Assembly (NCBI RefSeq): GCF_000980875.1
Contig: NZ_LAYO01000091.1
Span: 1 to 60,679, forward strand
Direction: 5' to 3'
Length of the DNA stretch: 60,679 bases
Origin: Leucobacter sp. Ag1
Lineage (GTDB): Bacteria; Actinomycetota; Actinomycetes; Actinomycetales; Microbacteriaceae
Shown here piece by piece: positions 36,301 through 44,309 of this stretch. The notes under the pieces were generated by a model that saw nothing but the letters and a program-made list of their open reading frames with translations, did no database searches and was not told the DNA's origin. Within the stretch, counting starts at the first letter, position 1, and the number at the start of each line of letters is the position of its first letter. Made by a program: the position numbers and the translations under genes.

Positions 36301-37992
36301 GCGGGCCTGTTCGATGGGTTCATCGACGGGGCCGTGGGGCAGATCAAGAAGGCCTTCCCCGCGGGAGGCTGGGCGATCGACCTGGCGGGCGGTCTTGCGA
36401 AGACCACCCTGAAGGGCCTGACCTCGTTCTTCACCGGCAAGCTCGGTGCGGATACCGGCACGACGGGCGCGAAGCTCTACGACCGCGGCGGGGTCATCCC
36501 GCACGGCGGCACGGGCGTGAACCTCTCCGGCAAGCCGGAAGCCGTGCTGACGAACACCGAGATGAACGGCTACAAGCTGCTCATGCGCGCGCTCTCGGGC
36601 GCGGGCGGTCTCGGCGGCGTCGGCGGCAACGCCCTTGCCGGGCTCGTCTCGGGCCTGCGCGGTGGGCGTGGCGGTGTCGTGGCCGCGGTGCAGGAGATCG
36701 CTTCGGTGATCGTCAGCACGGCGAACAAGGTGCTCGATATCCACTCGCCGTCGCGCAAGCTGCAGACGGTCGGCAAGTACACCGGCGCGGGGCTCGTCGC
36801 GGGCATCACCGGCTCGGTGCCGGCGACCCGCGCCGCGACCGAGCGCCTGGTCGGTGCGGTGCTGTCCGCGTTCGACCAGCTCGGCTCCGAGCGGTCCTCG
36901 CTGCAGACCCGCCTCGACAAGGCGCTGGGGAACTGGCGCGGCGCGAAGGCGGGCTCGCGGGCGAAGGCGAACTACGCGGCGCAGATCGCCGACTACCGGA
37001 AGCAGATCGCGGCCATCAACGCCTCGATCGGCGCACCGGGCAAGTCGAAGCAGCCGGCGCTCATGACCTTCCTCTCGACGCAGAACGCGAAGCTGAACAG
37101 CCTCGCGCTGCAGCGGGCGGCGGTCGCGAAGCGCCTCGCAGCTGCGCAGAAGGTGCTCGCGGAGTCGGCCGACACGATGGCGGACTGGTCCTCCGGGATC
37201 CAGGACAAGATCAACAGCCTCGGCGGCATCACCGAGAAGTCGTCGGTTGCGTCGATGGTGGCGAACCTGCAGAAGCGGATCACCGCGACGCAGGGCTTCA
37301 CCGCCACGATCGAGAAGCTGCGGAAGATGGGCCTCGATACGGGGTCGATCCAGGAGCTCACCGAGCAATTCGCGCAGTCGGGTTCGTCGAAGGCCGCGGA
37401 CGCGCTCCTCGCCTCCGGCGCGTCCGGCGTGAAGCAGGTCGTGGACCTGCGGAAGCAGCTGAACGCGGCCGGCGGGAAGCTCGGCGATCAGGTCGGCAAC
37501 GTGCTGTACCAGGCCGGGATCGACTCGGCTCGGGGCCTCGTGAAGGGTCTGCAGTCGCAGGAGAAGGCGCTGCAGGCGCAGGCGAAGCGCATCGCCGACA
37601 CGATCACCGCGACCGTGCGCAAGACGCTCGGGATCAAGTCGCCGTCGCGCGTCCTCATGAAGGACGGGCGTTGGTCCGGTCTCGGGTTCGCGCGCGGCAT
37701 CGACTCGTCGCTCGGCGAGGTCGCGGCGTCGGCGCGGGCGATGGTCCAGATGCCGGCAGCGCTCACCCCAGAGGTGAGCCTGTCGCGCTCGAGCCTGCCC
37801 CCGCGCGAGATCCGCATGGACGACCTGGCTCAGGCCCGCACGGCGGGCACGGCCGGGTACTCCGGCCCGGTCGTGCTGCAGGTCGGCGAGCGGGAGTTCG
37901 ACGGCTACATGGGCGAAATCGCAGACGACCGGATCTCGCGGCTCCGGAAGGTCACCAACCGCGCCCGGCAGCGCGCGAACGGAACGAGGTAA
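33301..37992 (+). CDS. Tape measure protein with M23 peptidase domain
   Basis: A 1563-aa protein starting after CTTGGAGGTCTC. It sets tail length. Residues about 1-330 are Ala/Gly-rich helices; about 410-760 contain hydrophobic repeats with recurrent WxxI-LxPxFxxI/IFxWLWxTIL units; about 865-985 is a lysostaphin-type M23 domain with HNGIDLAAP and TGPHLHYMV (zinc ligands); the rest is helical and repetitive. The M23 unit probably opens peptidoglycan during DNA injection. Confidence 0.93.
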   Translation: MAATGAEIARAYVTVLTQMPGVKRDVTKALGGVDLGPTGQSMGSKLAGGITKSLKLGVKAVGATIAVGVGTALVKGFQRLDAIDTAKAKLTGLGNDTKTVSTIMKNALTSVKGTAFGLGDAATVSAAAVAAGIKPGEALTKHLKSIANNASAAGVSMGEMGSIFNKAATQANGVQNDVISQLADKGIPIYQELGKVMGVTAGEVFKLASEGKVSFEQFSQAATAAAGTVADEMGKTTKGAWANFVASLGRVGAGLLSGVFTQIAPVLQATTKAFGPLEDVAGKLGEKIGKIVAPAVDKFIGFLNKPVNTKPFTDLWQSLSPLSLVFKTLQPVLPALGSALSTVAGILGGALAQALPQVVPPLTDFLLVGAQIVTAVLPAFANLLTGVASGASAAVGVLAPWSDVIIAVGLGVGAAVIAFKAWYGAIAVWTGITKAAAVVQKAFNFVMNANPILKIISIVLAVVAALGYFFTQTKLGKEIWANFTRFLGEAWRNISAFFKQVWENVLKPVFEGIGQVLSFVWNSILKPIFDAIVTAARWTFETILQPIFNAVQVAFAIMAGIFQGVWEGILRPIFEAIGAIFQWLWDTIISVIVGYIKAQIQVWGAIFTWLWETILQPVFAKIGEIFNWIYTYVIQPIILGIQVYIKMWGAIFTWLWNTILKPVFDAIGRIFTWILNTIIKPIVDGIQKQIRVTGAVFTWLYQNAIKPAWDAISNVISSVWTKGIKPVIDTLVKVITSDPKKAFEAARDAIGKAWKGIQDLAKAPVRFVVQTVIGGLIDVVNGFGLNLKKPQLPKGFATGGILPGSSRMHHGDDQIIQARRGEGVMVSEALRTKADRSAFLSVNAAGRRGVGFASMMQGLARGGLVSPLPKGSYSVSQPFKGAAHNGIDLAAPMGTRILAALSGIAQLVGPVNMGGNEIYVAGSNGIGTRYSHLSRFAVKEGQRVRQGQTIGYVGATGMATGPHLHYMVQPGGDAARGRAYNGYVDPAPYLGVFGKELGVGAGLFDGFIDGAVGQIKKAFPAGGWAIDLAGGLAKTTLKGLTSFFTGKLGADTGTTGAKLYDRGGVIPHGGTGVNLSGKPEAVLTNTEMNGYKLLMRALSGAGGLGGVGGNALAGLVSGLRGGRGGVVAAVQEIASVIVSTANKVLDIHSPSRKLQTVGKYTGAGLVAGITGSVPATRAATERLVGAVLSAFDQLGSERSSLQTRLDKALGNWRGAKAGSRAKANYAAQIADYRKQIAAINASIGAPGKSKQPALMTFLSTQNAKLNSLALQRAAVAKRLAAAQKVLAESADTMADWSSGIQDKINSLGGITEKSSVASMVANLQKRITATQGFTATIEKLRKMGLDTGSIQELTEQFAQSGSSKAADALLASGASGVKQVVDLRKQLNAAGGKLGDQVGNVLYQAGIDSARGLVKGLQSQEKALQAQAKRIADTITATVRKTLGIKSPSRVLMKDGRWSGLGFARGIDSSLGEVAASARAMVQMPAALTPEVSLSRSSLPPREIRMDDLAQARTAGTAGYSGPVVLQVGEREFDGYMGEIADDRISRLRKVTNRARQRANGTR

Positions 37993-37995
37993 CGC

Positions 37996-40161
37996 ATGGC
38001 GATCACATGGGGCACTGTCGCTGGACACTTCCAGCTCGGCATCGACGCCATCATCTCCGGCACCACGGCAACCCTCGTCGTGTACGGCCGGAACGAGAAC
38101 GGCTACTCGCACTCCTGGAACTCGACCCTCAGCTACGGGGGCGCGTGGTCCGGATCGCGGGCAATCAGCTTCTCATCCGGCCTCGCCGTCACCACGAAGG
38201 AGCTGGTGCGGACCTCGGTGACCTTCACCGGCACCCGCACCTACTCCGTGTCGATGCCGATCCCGTACTGGGGCGGCACCGCTTCGGCATCCCGATCGGT
38301 GACCATCGCCGATCCGGTGGTGCCGAAGCCGACCGCCCCGCGCATCGACCGCGTGATCCGCAACTCGGACACCTCACACCGTCCCGAGTGGACCCGCTTC
38401 TCGACCGCGACCGCGGTTGTGGTGCAGCGACAGTCCCGCACGAGCACCGGACCGACGAACGACCTGATCTCGGCGTTCACGCAGATCGCGAAGCCCACCG
38501 GGAACCCGGCGAACTACACCGACACCGGGACGAAGCCGAACATGGCCTACCGGTACCGGGTCGCTGCCGTGAACGCCGGCGGGCAGAGTAGCTGGTCGAA
38601 CGAGTTCGGGTGGATCTACACCACACCGAACGCGCCGACGAACGCGAAGGCCGAACGCTCCGGGTCGAACATCATGGTGAGCGCGACCGCGCCCAGCGTG
38701 TTCCCGCTGACCTACGACGTGTTCGACAACGGCACGCAGGTCGCGACCGGTGTCGCGCTGCCGTGGACGCACGTCAACCCGTCGAACGCCACCACGCACC
38801 GGTACACCGTGCGGGCGAAGGTCGTGTCTCAGGCCGGCGGGGTCACCCTCACGGGACCGCAGTCGGCGGCGTCCAACACGGTGCAGCTGCCTGCCGCGCC
38901 GAACGCGCCGACGAACCTCACCCCGAATGGTGGGCTCGCGGTCGACGACACCCGGCAGCTGCTCACCTGGCAGCACAACCCGGTCGACTCGTCGGCGCAG
39001 ACCGCCGCGAACATTCAGTACCGGCTCGTCGGCGCACCTTCATGGACGACCGTCACCGCGACCACGGCGGCAAGCTACCTGCTCCCGCTGCTCGCGGTGG
39101 GCGTGTACGAGTTCCAGGTGTCGACCAAGGGCGGCTTCGCCACGTACTCCCCGTACTCGGCGGTCGCTCGGTTCACGGTGATCTCCCGGCCGCAGGTCAC
39201 GATCGACCAGCCGGTCGACAGCTGGGACTCGCCGACGCTGCCCGTGCAGTGGTCGTGGTTCCAGGCGGAGGGCCGGCCGCAGTCGTCCTGGGAGCTGCAG
39301 CTGCTCGACGACACCGGCGCGATCCGGGAGTCCCGCAGCGGGCAGGGCGCGACCGCAACGGTCACGCTGAACACCCGCCTGCTCGACGGCGCTGCCTACA
39401 CGGTGAAGCTGCGGGCCGCGGCCGGGGATATCCAGTCCGACTGGACCGAAGCCGGGTTCGTGGTGGCGTTCGTACCGCCGGCCGCGCCGTCGCTGATCGT
39501 CGGATGGGACGAGCCCACCGGGGCCGCGGTCATCACCGTCACCCAGGGCACCGACCCCGCCGACGCGCCCGCGACGGCCACCGTCTCGCTCGAGCGGTCC
39601 GTCGATGGCGGGCAGACCTGGGAGCTGTACGCCGAGGGCCTGGTGCTCGCGTCCGAGGATCCGGGTGATCTGCCTGCGCTCACGGTCTCCGACTGGGAGT
39701 GCCGCAGTGCCGGGTCGACGCTGTATCGGGCGACCGCGCTGACCGCGATCGGGGCGTCCGCGTCGACAGAGGATGAGATGGTCGCGGATTCGCCCGCGAT
39801 CTGGCTGTCCGGCGGCAACGACCTGTCGCTCACCGCCCGGCTGCCGTATGACCCCGAGGTGATGATCGAGCACGGCCGGAAGCGGGGCCAGCACCGATTC
39901 GCTGGCCGTTCGCTGCCCGTGAACGTCGTCGGCGAGCAGATCACGATCCAGGTGCAGTTCTCCGGCTCCGTCCATGACGGGGACGAGGACGTGGCATCCC
40001 GCGATCTCATGCACGAGCTCGCCCTGGATCCGGCCCCGGTGCAGATGTACCGCGACCCGGACGGCACCCGCATCCACGGCTCCGTGTCGTCGATCCCGCT
40101 CACCCGCGTGGTCGACGGCGAGTGGTCGTACCAGGTCACGCTCGAAGGCTCCGAACGCTGA
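37996..40161 (+). CDS. Minor tail protein with fibronectin III-like domains
   Basis: A 721-aa beta-rich protein after the tape measure. PTNAKAERSGSNIMVSAT, YRYRVAAVNAGGQSSWSNE and repeated NAPTN linkers show FN3-like Ig folds (about 110-500). The N-terminal region (NENGYSHSWNSTLSYGG) and C-terminal DLSLTARLPYDPEVMIE fit a distal tail / host-contact component. No enzyme motif seen. Confidence 0.88.
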   Translation: MAITWGTVAGHFQLGIDAIISGTTATLVVYGRNENGYSHSWNSTLSYGGAWSGSRAISFSSGLAVTTKELVRTSVTFTGTRTYSVSMPIPYWGGTASASRSVTIADPVVPKPTAPRIDRVIRNSDTSHRPEWTRFSTATAVVVQRQSRTSTGPTNDLISAFTQIAKPTGNPANYTDTGTKPNMAYRYRVAAVNAGGQSSWSNEFGWIYTTPNAPTNAKAERSGSNIMVSATAPSVFPLTYDVFDNGTQVATGVALPWTHVNPSNATTHRYTVRAKVVSQAGGVTLTGPQSAASNTVQLPAAPNAPTNLTPNGGLAVDDTRQLLTWQHNPVDSSAQTAANIQYRLVGAPSWTTVTATTAASYLLPLLAVGVYEFQVSTKGGFATYSPYSAVARFTVISRPQVTIDQPVDSWDSPTLPVQWSWFQAEGRPQSSWELQLLDDTGAIRESRSGQGATATVTLNTRLLDGAAYTVKLRAAAGDIQSDWTEAGFVVAFVPPAAPSLIVGWDEPTGAAVITVTQGTDPADAPATATVSLERSVDGGQTWELYAEGLVLASEDPGDLPALTVSDWECRSAGSTLYRATALTAIGASASTEDEMVADSPAIWLSGGNDLSLTARLPYDPEVMIEHGRKRGQHRFAGRSLPVNVVGEQITIQVQFSGSVHDGDEDVASRDLMHELALDPAPVQMYRDPDGTRIHGSVSSIPLTRVVDGEWSYQVTLEGSER

Positions 40162-40172
40162 AAGGGGGCGGC

Positions 40173-41222
40173 ATGGACAAGGAACTCCTCTCCGGGCATC
40201 GCCGCCCCCGCTGGCTGATCGACCTGCTCGACAAGGACGACGCCACCCTCAAGACGCTCGAGGGCGTCGAGGACGGCGAGATCACCCGGGACGCGACCAC
40301 GCAACTGCGCGGCAGCGCGCAGCTCACGATCGTCGACCGCGGGCAGGGCATCAACTGGCTGCAGCACCGCTGCCGCTTCCGCTACGACCCCGGGATCTCC
40401 GGGGTCGAGCCGTGGTCGTGGGGCGTCTACATCTTCGCCTCGCCGAACGAGAAGCACTCGGACGGGCCCGTGATCTGGGACGTCGAGCTCGCGACGAAGC
40501 TCGCGATCCTCGACGAGGACAAGGTCGACGCGACCTACTCCCTCGCGGAGGGCACGCCGGTCGTCGCGGCCGTGCAGGCCTTGATCGAGTCCGCGGGCGA
40601 GACGCGGTTCACGGTCACGCCATCCGCCGCGCTGCTGAAGTCGCAGCGCGTGTGGGAGGCGAACACGTCGAAGCTGTCGATCATCAACGACCTGCTCGAC
40701 GCGATCGGGTACTGGGCGCTCTGGGTGGACCGCGAGGGCCAGTTCCGTGTCGAGCCCTACGTGAACCCCAAGGATCGGCAGCCGGTCTGGGACTTCACCG
40801 AGGGCGAGACGTCGATCCATGAACCCGACTGGGGGCGAGGCCAAGACCTCTCCGGCGTGCCGAACAAGTACACCGTCACGACGTCGGGCTCCGAGGACGA
40901 GGAAGCGATCGTCGGGGTCGCGAAGAACGAGGACCCGAACTCCCCGTTCAGCTACCAGGCCCGCGGCGATCGCTGGATCGCAGACGGCGAGACCGCCGAG
41001 GTCGAAGACGAGGCTGCCGCGAAAGCGCTCGCCGAACGTCGCCTCGCCGACCGCATGGCACCGGTCGCGTCGATCACGGTCAGCCACCTGCTGATCCCGA
41101 TCGACCCGAACGACGTCGTGACGTTCGACAGCGACGGCCACCAGACGACCGCGAGCGTGCAGTCGATGCGGATCGGCCTCGACCTCGAGGCGCTCTGCGA
41201 AGCCCAGTGGAGGGAGCTCTGA
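40173..41222 (+). CDS. Tail tip / baseplate-type minor tail protein
   Basis: A 349-aa protein starting at ATG 40173 after AAAGGGGGCGGC. EDGEITRDATTQLRGSAQLTI and YDPGISGVEPWSWGVYIFA are typical of the Dit/upper-baseplate-associated minor tail proteins of actinophages. Followed directly (ATGA overlap) by the next tail gene. Confidence 0.8.
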   Translation: MDKELLSGHRRPRWLIDLLDKDDATLKTLEGVEDGEITRDATTQLRGSAQLTIVDRGQGINWLQHRCRFRYDPGISGVEPWSWGVYIFASPNEKHSDGPVIWDVELATKLAILDEDKVDATYSLAEGTPVVAAVQALIESAGETRFTVTPSAALLKSQRVWEANTSKLSIINDLLDAIGYWALWVDREGQFRVEPYVNPKDRQPVWDFTEGETSIHEPDWGRGQDLSGVPNKYTVTTSGSEDEEAIVGVAKNEDPNSPFSYQARGDRWIADGETAEVEDEAAAKALAERRLADRMAPVASITVSHLLIPIDPNDVVTFDSDGHQTTASVQSMRIGLDLEALCEAQWREL

Positions 41223-42019
41223 TGGTCGAACCCCAGGATCCGCTCGACGGCTTCGGCCGCGACTGGGACGAGCTGTCCGATCGCGTGGACGCGGCCCGCG
41301 CCCGCGCCGCCGCGGCTCCCGCGTTCCGGTGGGCGACCGTCACCGAGGTGGGCGCGCTGCGGATCCGTCTCGACGGCGACGAAGCTGCCCTGCTCGGCAC
41401 GCCCCTGACGACGCTCTCCGGCCTCGTCGTCGGCGACCGGGTTCGGGTCGAGCTGCAGGGCACGAGGGCGGTCATCACCGGCCGCGCCGGCGGCATGATG
41501 CGGATCAAGTCGCCCTACAACAACGAGGTGCAGCTGCTCGGCGGCTTCACCGCCTACAACCAGCCGAACAATCGCGCGTACTTCGGGGGCGGCGACGGCG
41601 CGAATCCGACCGCGGTCGCTCACACCTACTTCGCCATGCAGCACGGGGACGCGACGTTCGAGTCCCAGGCAGTCGCCTGGATCCAGTCGAACATGACGGC
41701 CGAGAACCGGCAGGTGTTCGCGGTCCGACGCAGCGGCCATGTCGTGACCCGCTACCTGCCGTTCGCGGACTGCTCCGGCGTCGCGGCGCTGAGCAGCACG
41801 ATCGCGGCCGGTGGCGGCGCGACGCTCAACGTCACCTTTCCGTCCGGCGCGTTCACGAAGGTTCCCGACGTGCAGGCCACCCCGTACGACGCGAGCCGCC
41901 TGTCCGTCGCGATCCTCAACCGGACCGTGAACGGCTGCCAGATCCGCGTCGACAACTTCACCAGTGGCGCTGCCGCCCCCGCGGGCATCGGCTGGCACGC
42001 CTCCCAGCAGAACCCCTAG
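41222..42019 (+). CDS. Minor tail / receptor-binding protein
   Basis: A 265-aa protein. Residues about 30-95 look like an OB-type beta barrel (WATVTEVGALRIRLDGDEA... VVGDRVRVELQGTRAVITGRAGG), and the C-terminal ~80 residues (TFPSGAFTKVPDVQATPYDA, RTVNGCQIRVDNFTSG) resemble an H-type-lectin carbohydrate-binding fold. Together this suggests a tail-spike-like host-binding role. The lectin reading is inference. Confidence 0.65.
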   Translation: MVEPQDPLDGFGRDWDELSDRVDAARARAAAAPAFRWATVTEVGALRIRLDGDEAALLGTPLTTLSGLVVGDRVRVELQGTRAVITGRAGGMMRIKSPYNNEVQLLGGFTAYNQPNNRAYFGGGDGANPTAVAHTYFAMQHGDATFESQAVAWIQSNMTAENRQVFAVRRSGHVVTRYLPFADCSGVAALSSTIAAGGGATLNVTFPSGAFTKVPDVQATPYDASRLSVAILNRTVNGCQIRVDNFTSGAAAPAGIGWHASQQNP

Positions 42020-42027
42020 GAGCCGAC

Positions 42028-42213
42028 ATGGACCAGATCACCTGCCGCACGCCCGACTGCGCCAACGATGGCATCACCTTCACCATGCCGCACGGCGACA
42101 TCGCAACCTGCGGGGAATGCCAGGTCGAAATCACCGACGTGGCCCACGCCCCCGATTGCCCACCGATCACGATCACCGAACCGAGTCCTGCCCCGAGCGG
42201 GGCTCCTGCATAG
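42028..42213 (+). CDS. Small Cys-rich protein
   Basis: A 61-aa protein after CTAGGAGCCGAC. CRTPDC and CGEC motifs (spaced about 24 residues) suggest a zinc-binding knuckle; the C-terminus is Pro/Thr-rich. Small Cys4 proteins often sit before the endolysin in actinophages. Function unknown. Confidence 0.65.
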   Translation: MDQITCRTPDCANDGITFTMPHGDIATCGECQVEITDVAHAPDCPPITITEPSPAPSGAPA

Positions 42214-42224
42214 AAGGGCCACGC

Positions 42225-43031
42225 ATGGCTACCTCTCGCGCGCCGAACCTCGGCGCTTACGTCGCGCGCGTGCGCGGCGACTACATCGACGTCGACGGCC
42301 AGGTCGGCGCGCAGTGCTGGGACCTCTGGTCCCACTACGCGACACAGTGCCTCGGCGTCCCGTCCTGGGCCACCTACACCGAAGCGTTCGGGGATGGGCC
42401 GCACGTCTGGTTCGCGTGCGACGTCTACCACCACGCCCGCGCCGGACTGACGAAGTGGTTCGAAGTACTCGGCCCCGGCGCGGCACCCCGCCCCGGGGAC
42501 GTCGCGTTCTGGGAGCTCGGCTCCGCCTGGTATCGGGACTCGCACGTCGCGATCGTGCTCGACGCGCCACGACCGCGCATGCTGCGCTGCCTCACCCAGA
42601 ACCCGGGCGCGGTGCAGATCGCCGACCTCATCACCGACGGACTCCTCGGCTACCTGCGCCCTCGCGCGCTCACCGCCGGGACCGTCAACAGCGCCAAGAC
42701 CAAGACGCTCCGAGCGTCGCAGAAACTCACTCCCGAGGAGGACGACATGAAGCCCACCGTTCACCGCCGCACCGGCCCCGCCCCCGAGTGGACCCGCGCG
42801 CACCCCGACATCGGAGCCGACCTTGCCCCCGGCGCGAAGCGCGCCGATGGCAAGGTGACCGTGTTCCGCGGCTACGAGGTCACCACGGACGTGGCGACCG
42901 GCACCGCCTGGGCGCGCACTCACGCCCGCGGGCTCGGCGGCGAGACGTCCTCGACCGACCGGGCCGGGTACATGGCGATCCAGGCGCAGGCGACCCGCCT
43001 GTCGGTCGCGCTCGCAGGCAAGGACCGATGA
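42225..43031 (+). CDS. CHAP endolysin with C-terminal domain and internal start
   Basis: A 268-aa lysin. The CHAP cysteine is Cys31 (GAQCWDLWSHY) and its His is His107 (YRDSHVAIVLD), so it is a peptidoglycan amidase/endopeptidase. A linker (about 150-174) joins a ~94-residue C-terminal domain beginning MKPTVHRRTGPAPEW. Ahead of that Met (ATG 42747) is GAGGAGGACGAC, an excellent in-frame ribosome site that could produce the C-terminal domain alone. Next to DUF2746-like and holin genes. Confidence 0.88.
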   Translation: MATSRAPNLGAYVARVRGDYIDVDGQVGAQCWDLWSHYATQCLGVPSWATYTEAFGDGPHVWFACDVYHHARAGLTKWFEVLGPGAAPRPGDVAFWELGSAWYRDSHVAIVLDAPRPRMLRCLTQNPGAVQIADLITDGLLGYLRPRALTAGTVNSAKTKTLRASQKLTPEEDDMKPTVHRRTGPAPEWTRAHPDIGADLAPGAKRADGKVTVFRGYEVTTDVATGTAWARTHARGLGGETSSTDRAGYMAIQAQATRLSVALAGKDR

Positions 43032-43525
43032 CCGAGGACCAGGGCGCGGTCCTGTTCGGCGACGTGACGATCGCGGCCTCCCTCGCCTGGGTCTCCGTCG
43101 CGCTCGTGTTCCTCGGCATGGTCGTGCTGCTCTGGAAGAAGATCACTGCTTTCGTGAACGCGGTGAACACCCTGATCGGGCTCGACCGGAAGCTCAAGGC
43201 TATCGACGAGAAGCTCGACAAGATGCCGGGCCTCGAATCGACGCTCGAGCGCGTGCGCGCGCAGGTCGAGAACGACCACCGCCACCCGGACGGGACGCCG
43301 ATCATCATGCGCGACGAGCAGGACCGGCGGCACGAGGAGATCATGACCGGCATGACCGGCCTGCAGAAGCAGATCGGCCGCGTCGAGGACCGTGTTGACG
43401 GGCAGGGCCAGCAGCTCGCGACGCATCTCGCATGGTCGGCCGAGTGGTCGCGCGAGCAGGAGCGCGCCGACCGGGAGCTCGCCGACCGCATCGAAGACAC
43501 GATGGACCCCAGAAAGGACCCCTGA
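43028..43525 (+). CDS. DUF2746-like membrane-anchored lysis-module protein
   Basis: A 165-aa protein in an ATGA overlap with the endolysin. One transmembrane helix (WVSVALVFLGMVVLLWKKI) is followed by a long coiled coil (KAIDEKLDKMPGLESTLERVR, LQKQIGRVEDRVDGQGQQL). Gene order and layout match DUF2746 proteins of actinophage lysis cassettes. Confidence 0.85.
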   Translation: MTEDQGAVLFGDVTIAASLAWVSVALVFLGMVVLLWKKITAFVNAVNTLIGLDRKLKAIDEKLDKMPGLESTLERVRAQVENDHRHPDGTPIIMRDEQDRRHEEIMTGMTGLQKQIGRVEDRVDGQGQQLATHLAWSAEWSREQERADRELADRIEDTMDPRKDP

Positions 43526-43866
43526 TGGAACAGAAGGACAAGGCCGCCGGCATGATCCGGACCTTCACACCCGCATTCGTCGGCGTGCTGCTCGCCCGCC
43601 TCATTGCCGCGGTGCCCACGGTCGCCGCGGCGATTGCGTGGCTCGACGGCATCTTCGCCGAGGCCGGCATGGTCGGCGTCTCGGTGCTCGTCATCGTGCA
43701 GTCGGTCGTGACCGCTGGCATCGTCGCGCTCTACTACTGGCTCGTGCGACGGTTCGGCGATCGCTGGCCGAAGCTCGAATGGCTGCTCGGCTCGCCGCGC
43801 ACTCCGAGCTATGCGCCTGGGCCAGGCACTCGGCGAGAGCGCCGAATCGCCGCAGCTCGCGAGTGA
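43525..43866 (+). CDS. Holin
   Basis: A 113-aa protein with hydrophobic helices (FVGVLLARLIAAVPTVAAAIAWL; VSVLVIVQSVVTAGIVALYYWLV) and a basic C-terminus (RRERRIAAARE), directly after the endolysin and DUF2746 genes. It should form the membrane lesions that let the endolysin out. Start ATG 43525 follows AGAAAGGACCCCTG. Confidence 0.85.
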   Translation: MEQKDKAAGMIRTFTPAFVGVLLARLIAAVPTVAAAIAWLDGIFAEAGMVGVSVLVIVQSVVTAGIVALYYWLVRRFGDRWPKLEWLLGSPRTPSYAPGPGTRRERRIAAARE

Positions 43867-43872
43867 CCTACT

Positions 43873-43906
43873 TCGCCCCCGTTCCACTTCGGTGGAGCGG
43901 GGGCGA
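43873..43906 (+). terminator. Late operon terminator
   Basis: A 15-bp stem TCGCCCCCG-T-TCCAC / GTGGA-G-CGGGGGCGA with a UUCG tetraloop, followed by TTTCGCGTTTC, immediately after the holin stop. A classical strong terminator ending the late operon. Confidence 0.88.
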
Positions 43907-43925
43907 TTTCGCGTTTCAAGACCGC

Positions 43926-43954
43926 TTGCAAACACATCCGATAGTGTGTATTAT
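43926..43954 (+). promoter_or_regulatory. Consensus sigma70-type promoter
   Basis: TTGCAA (43926-43931), exactly 17 nt, and TATTAT (43949-43954). This is the most consensus-like promoter in the window, AT-rich in a GC-rich setting. Transcription would start near 43961, 18 nt before the GTG of the following micro-gene. Confidence 0.85.
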
Positions 43955-43978
43955 AGAGACATGAAGAAAGGAGGAAAC

Positions 43979-44092
43979 GTGGATCACATCATCGACAGCC
44001 TCGCGAAGCTCATGCTCGCGGCGGCAGCGCTCATCACCTCGGTGGCTGCACTGCTGAAGGCCTGGCCCCGGAAGCGCAAGCGGAAGGAATAG
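43979..44092 (+). CDS. 37-residue basic-tailed membrane peptide
   Basis: GTG 43979 is chosen because AAAGGAGG lies 4 nt upstream; the ATG at 43961 would be at the transcript start and would bury that site. The peptide has a short amphipathic start (VDHIIDSLAK), one hydrophobic helix (LMLAAAALITSVAALLKAW) and a tail of Arg/Lys (PRKRKRKE). It resembles small membrane toxins, antiholins or signal peptides in layout only. It has its own promoter and is flanked by a terminator and a hairpin. Confidence 0.7.
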   Translation: MDHIIDSLAKLMLAAAALITSVAALLKAWPRKRKRKE

Positions 44093-44097
44093 GCTGA

Positions 44098-44134
44098 GAG
44101 GGATCGGAGCCATAGCAGCTGGCTCCGATCCCTC
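44098..44134. repeat. Perfect 15-bp hairpin after the micro-gene
   Basis: GAGGGATCGGAGCCA (44098-44112) and its exact complement (44120-44134) with loop TAGCAGC, 6 nt after the 37-residue gene. No T-run follows, but it could terminate or stabilise the short transcript. Confidence 0.65.
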
Positions 44135-44162
44135 CAAGGTCGATGATCCCACGGGAAGCACC

Positions 44163-44309
44163 ATGAACGCATTGAATCTCGTCGCCGCGGCGCTGATGCT
44201 CGGCGTCGCCGCGCTCACGATCGGCAGCGCGCCGATCGCGGCCGGCCTCGCGGTCGTCGCCGCCGGCATCGTCGTGTTCACCGGCATCCGCAAGGCGGAC
44301 CGGAAGTGA
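44163..44309 (+). CDS. 48-residue small membrane protein
   Basis: ATG 44163 to TGA 44309, hydrophobic over most of its length (LVAAALMLGVAALTIG and AAGLAVVAAGIVVFTGI) with basic end RKADRK. Preceded by a weak GGGAAGCACC site. The next gene starts within its stop (GTGA). Confidence 0.65.
   Translation: MNALNLVAAALMLGVAALTIGSAPIAAGLAVVAAGIVVFTGIRKADRK

Noticed and set aside
34321-38112. Very long open frame on the minus strand across the tape-measure gene
   Set aside because: Low-complexity Arg/Asp/His-rich shadow of the GC-rich plus-strand gene; no ribosome site, no domain.
43811-43978. Longer N-terminus for the 37-residue peptide
   Set aside because: It would cross the holin gene end, a terminator and a promoter; GTG 43979 has an ideal ribosome site.
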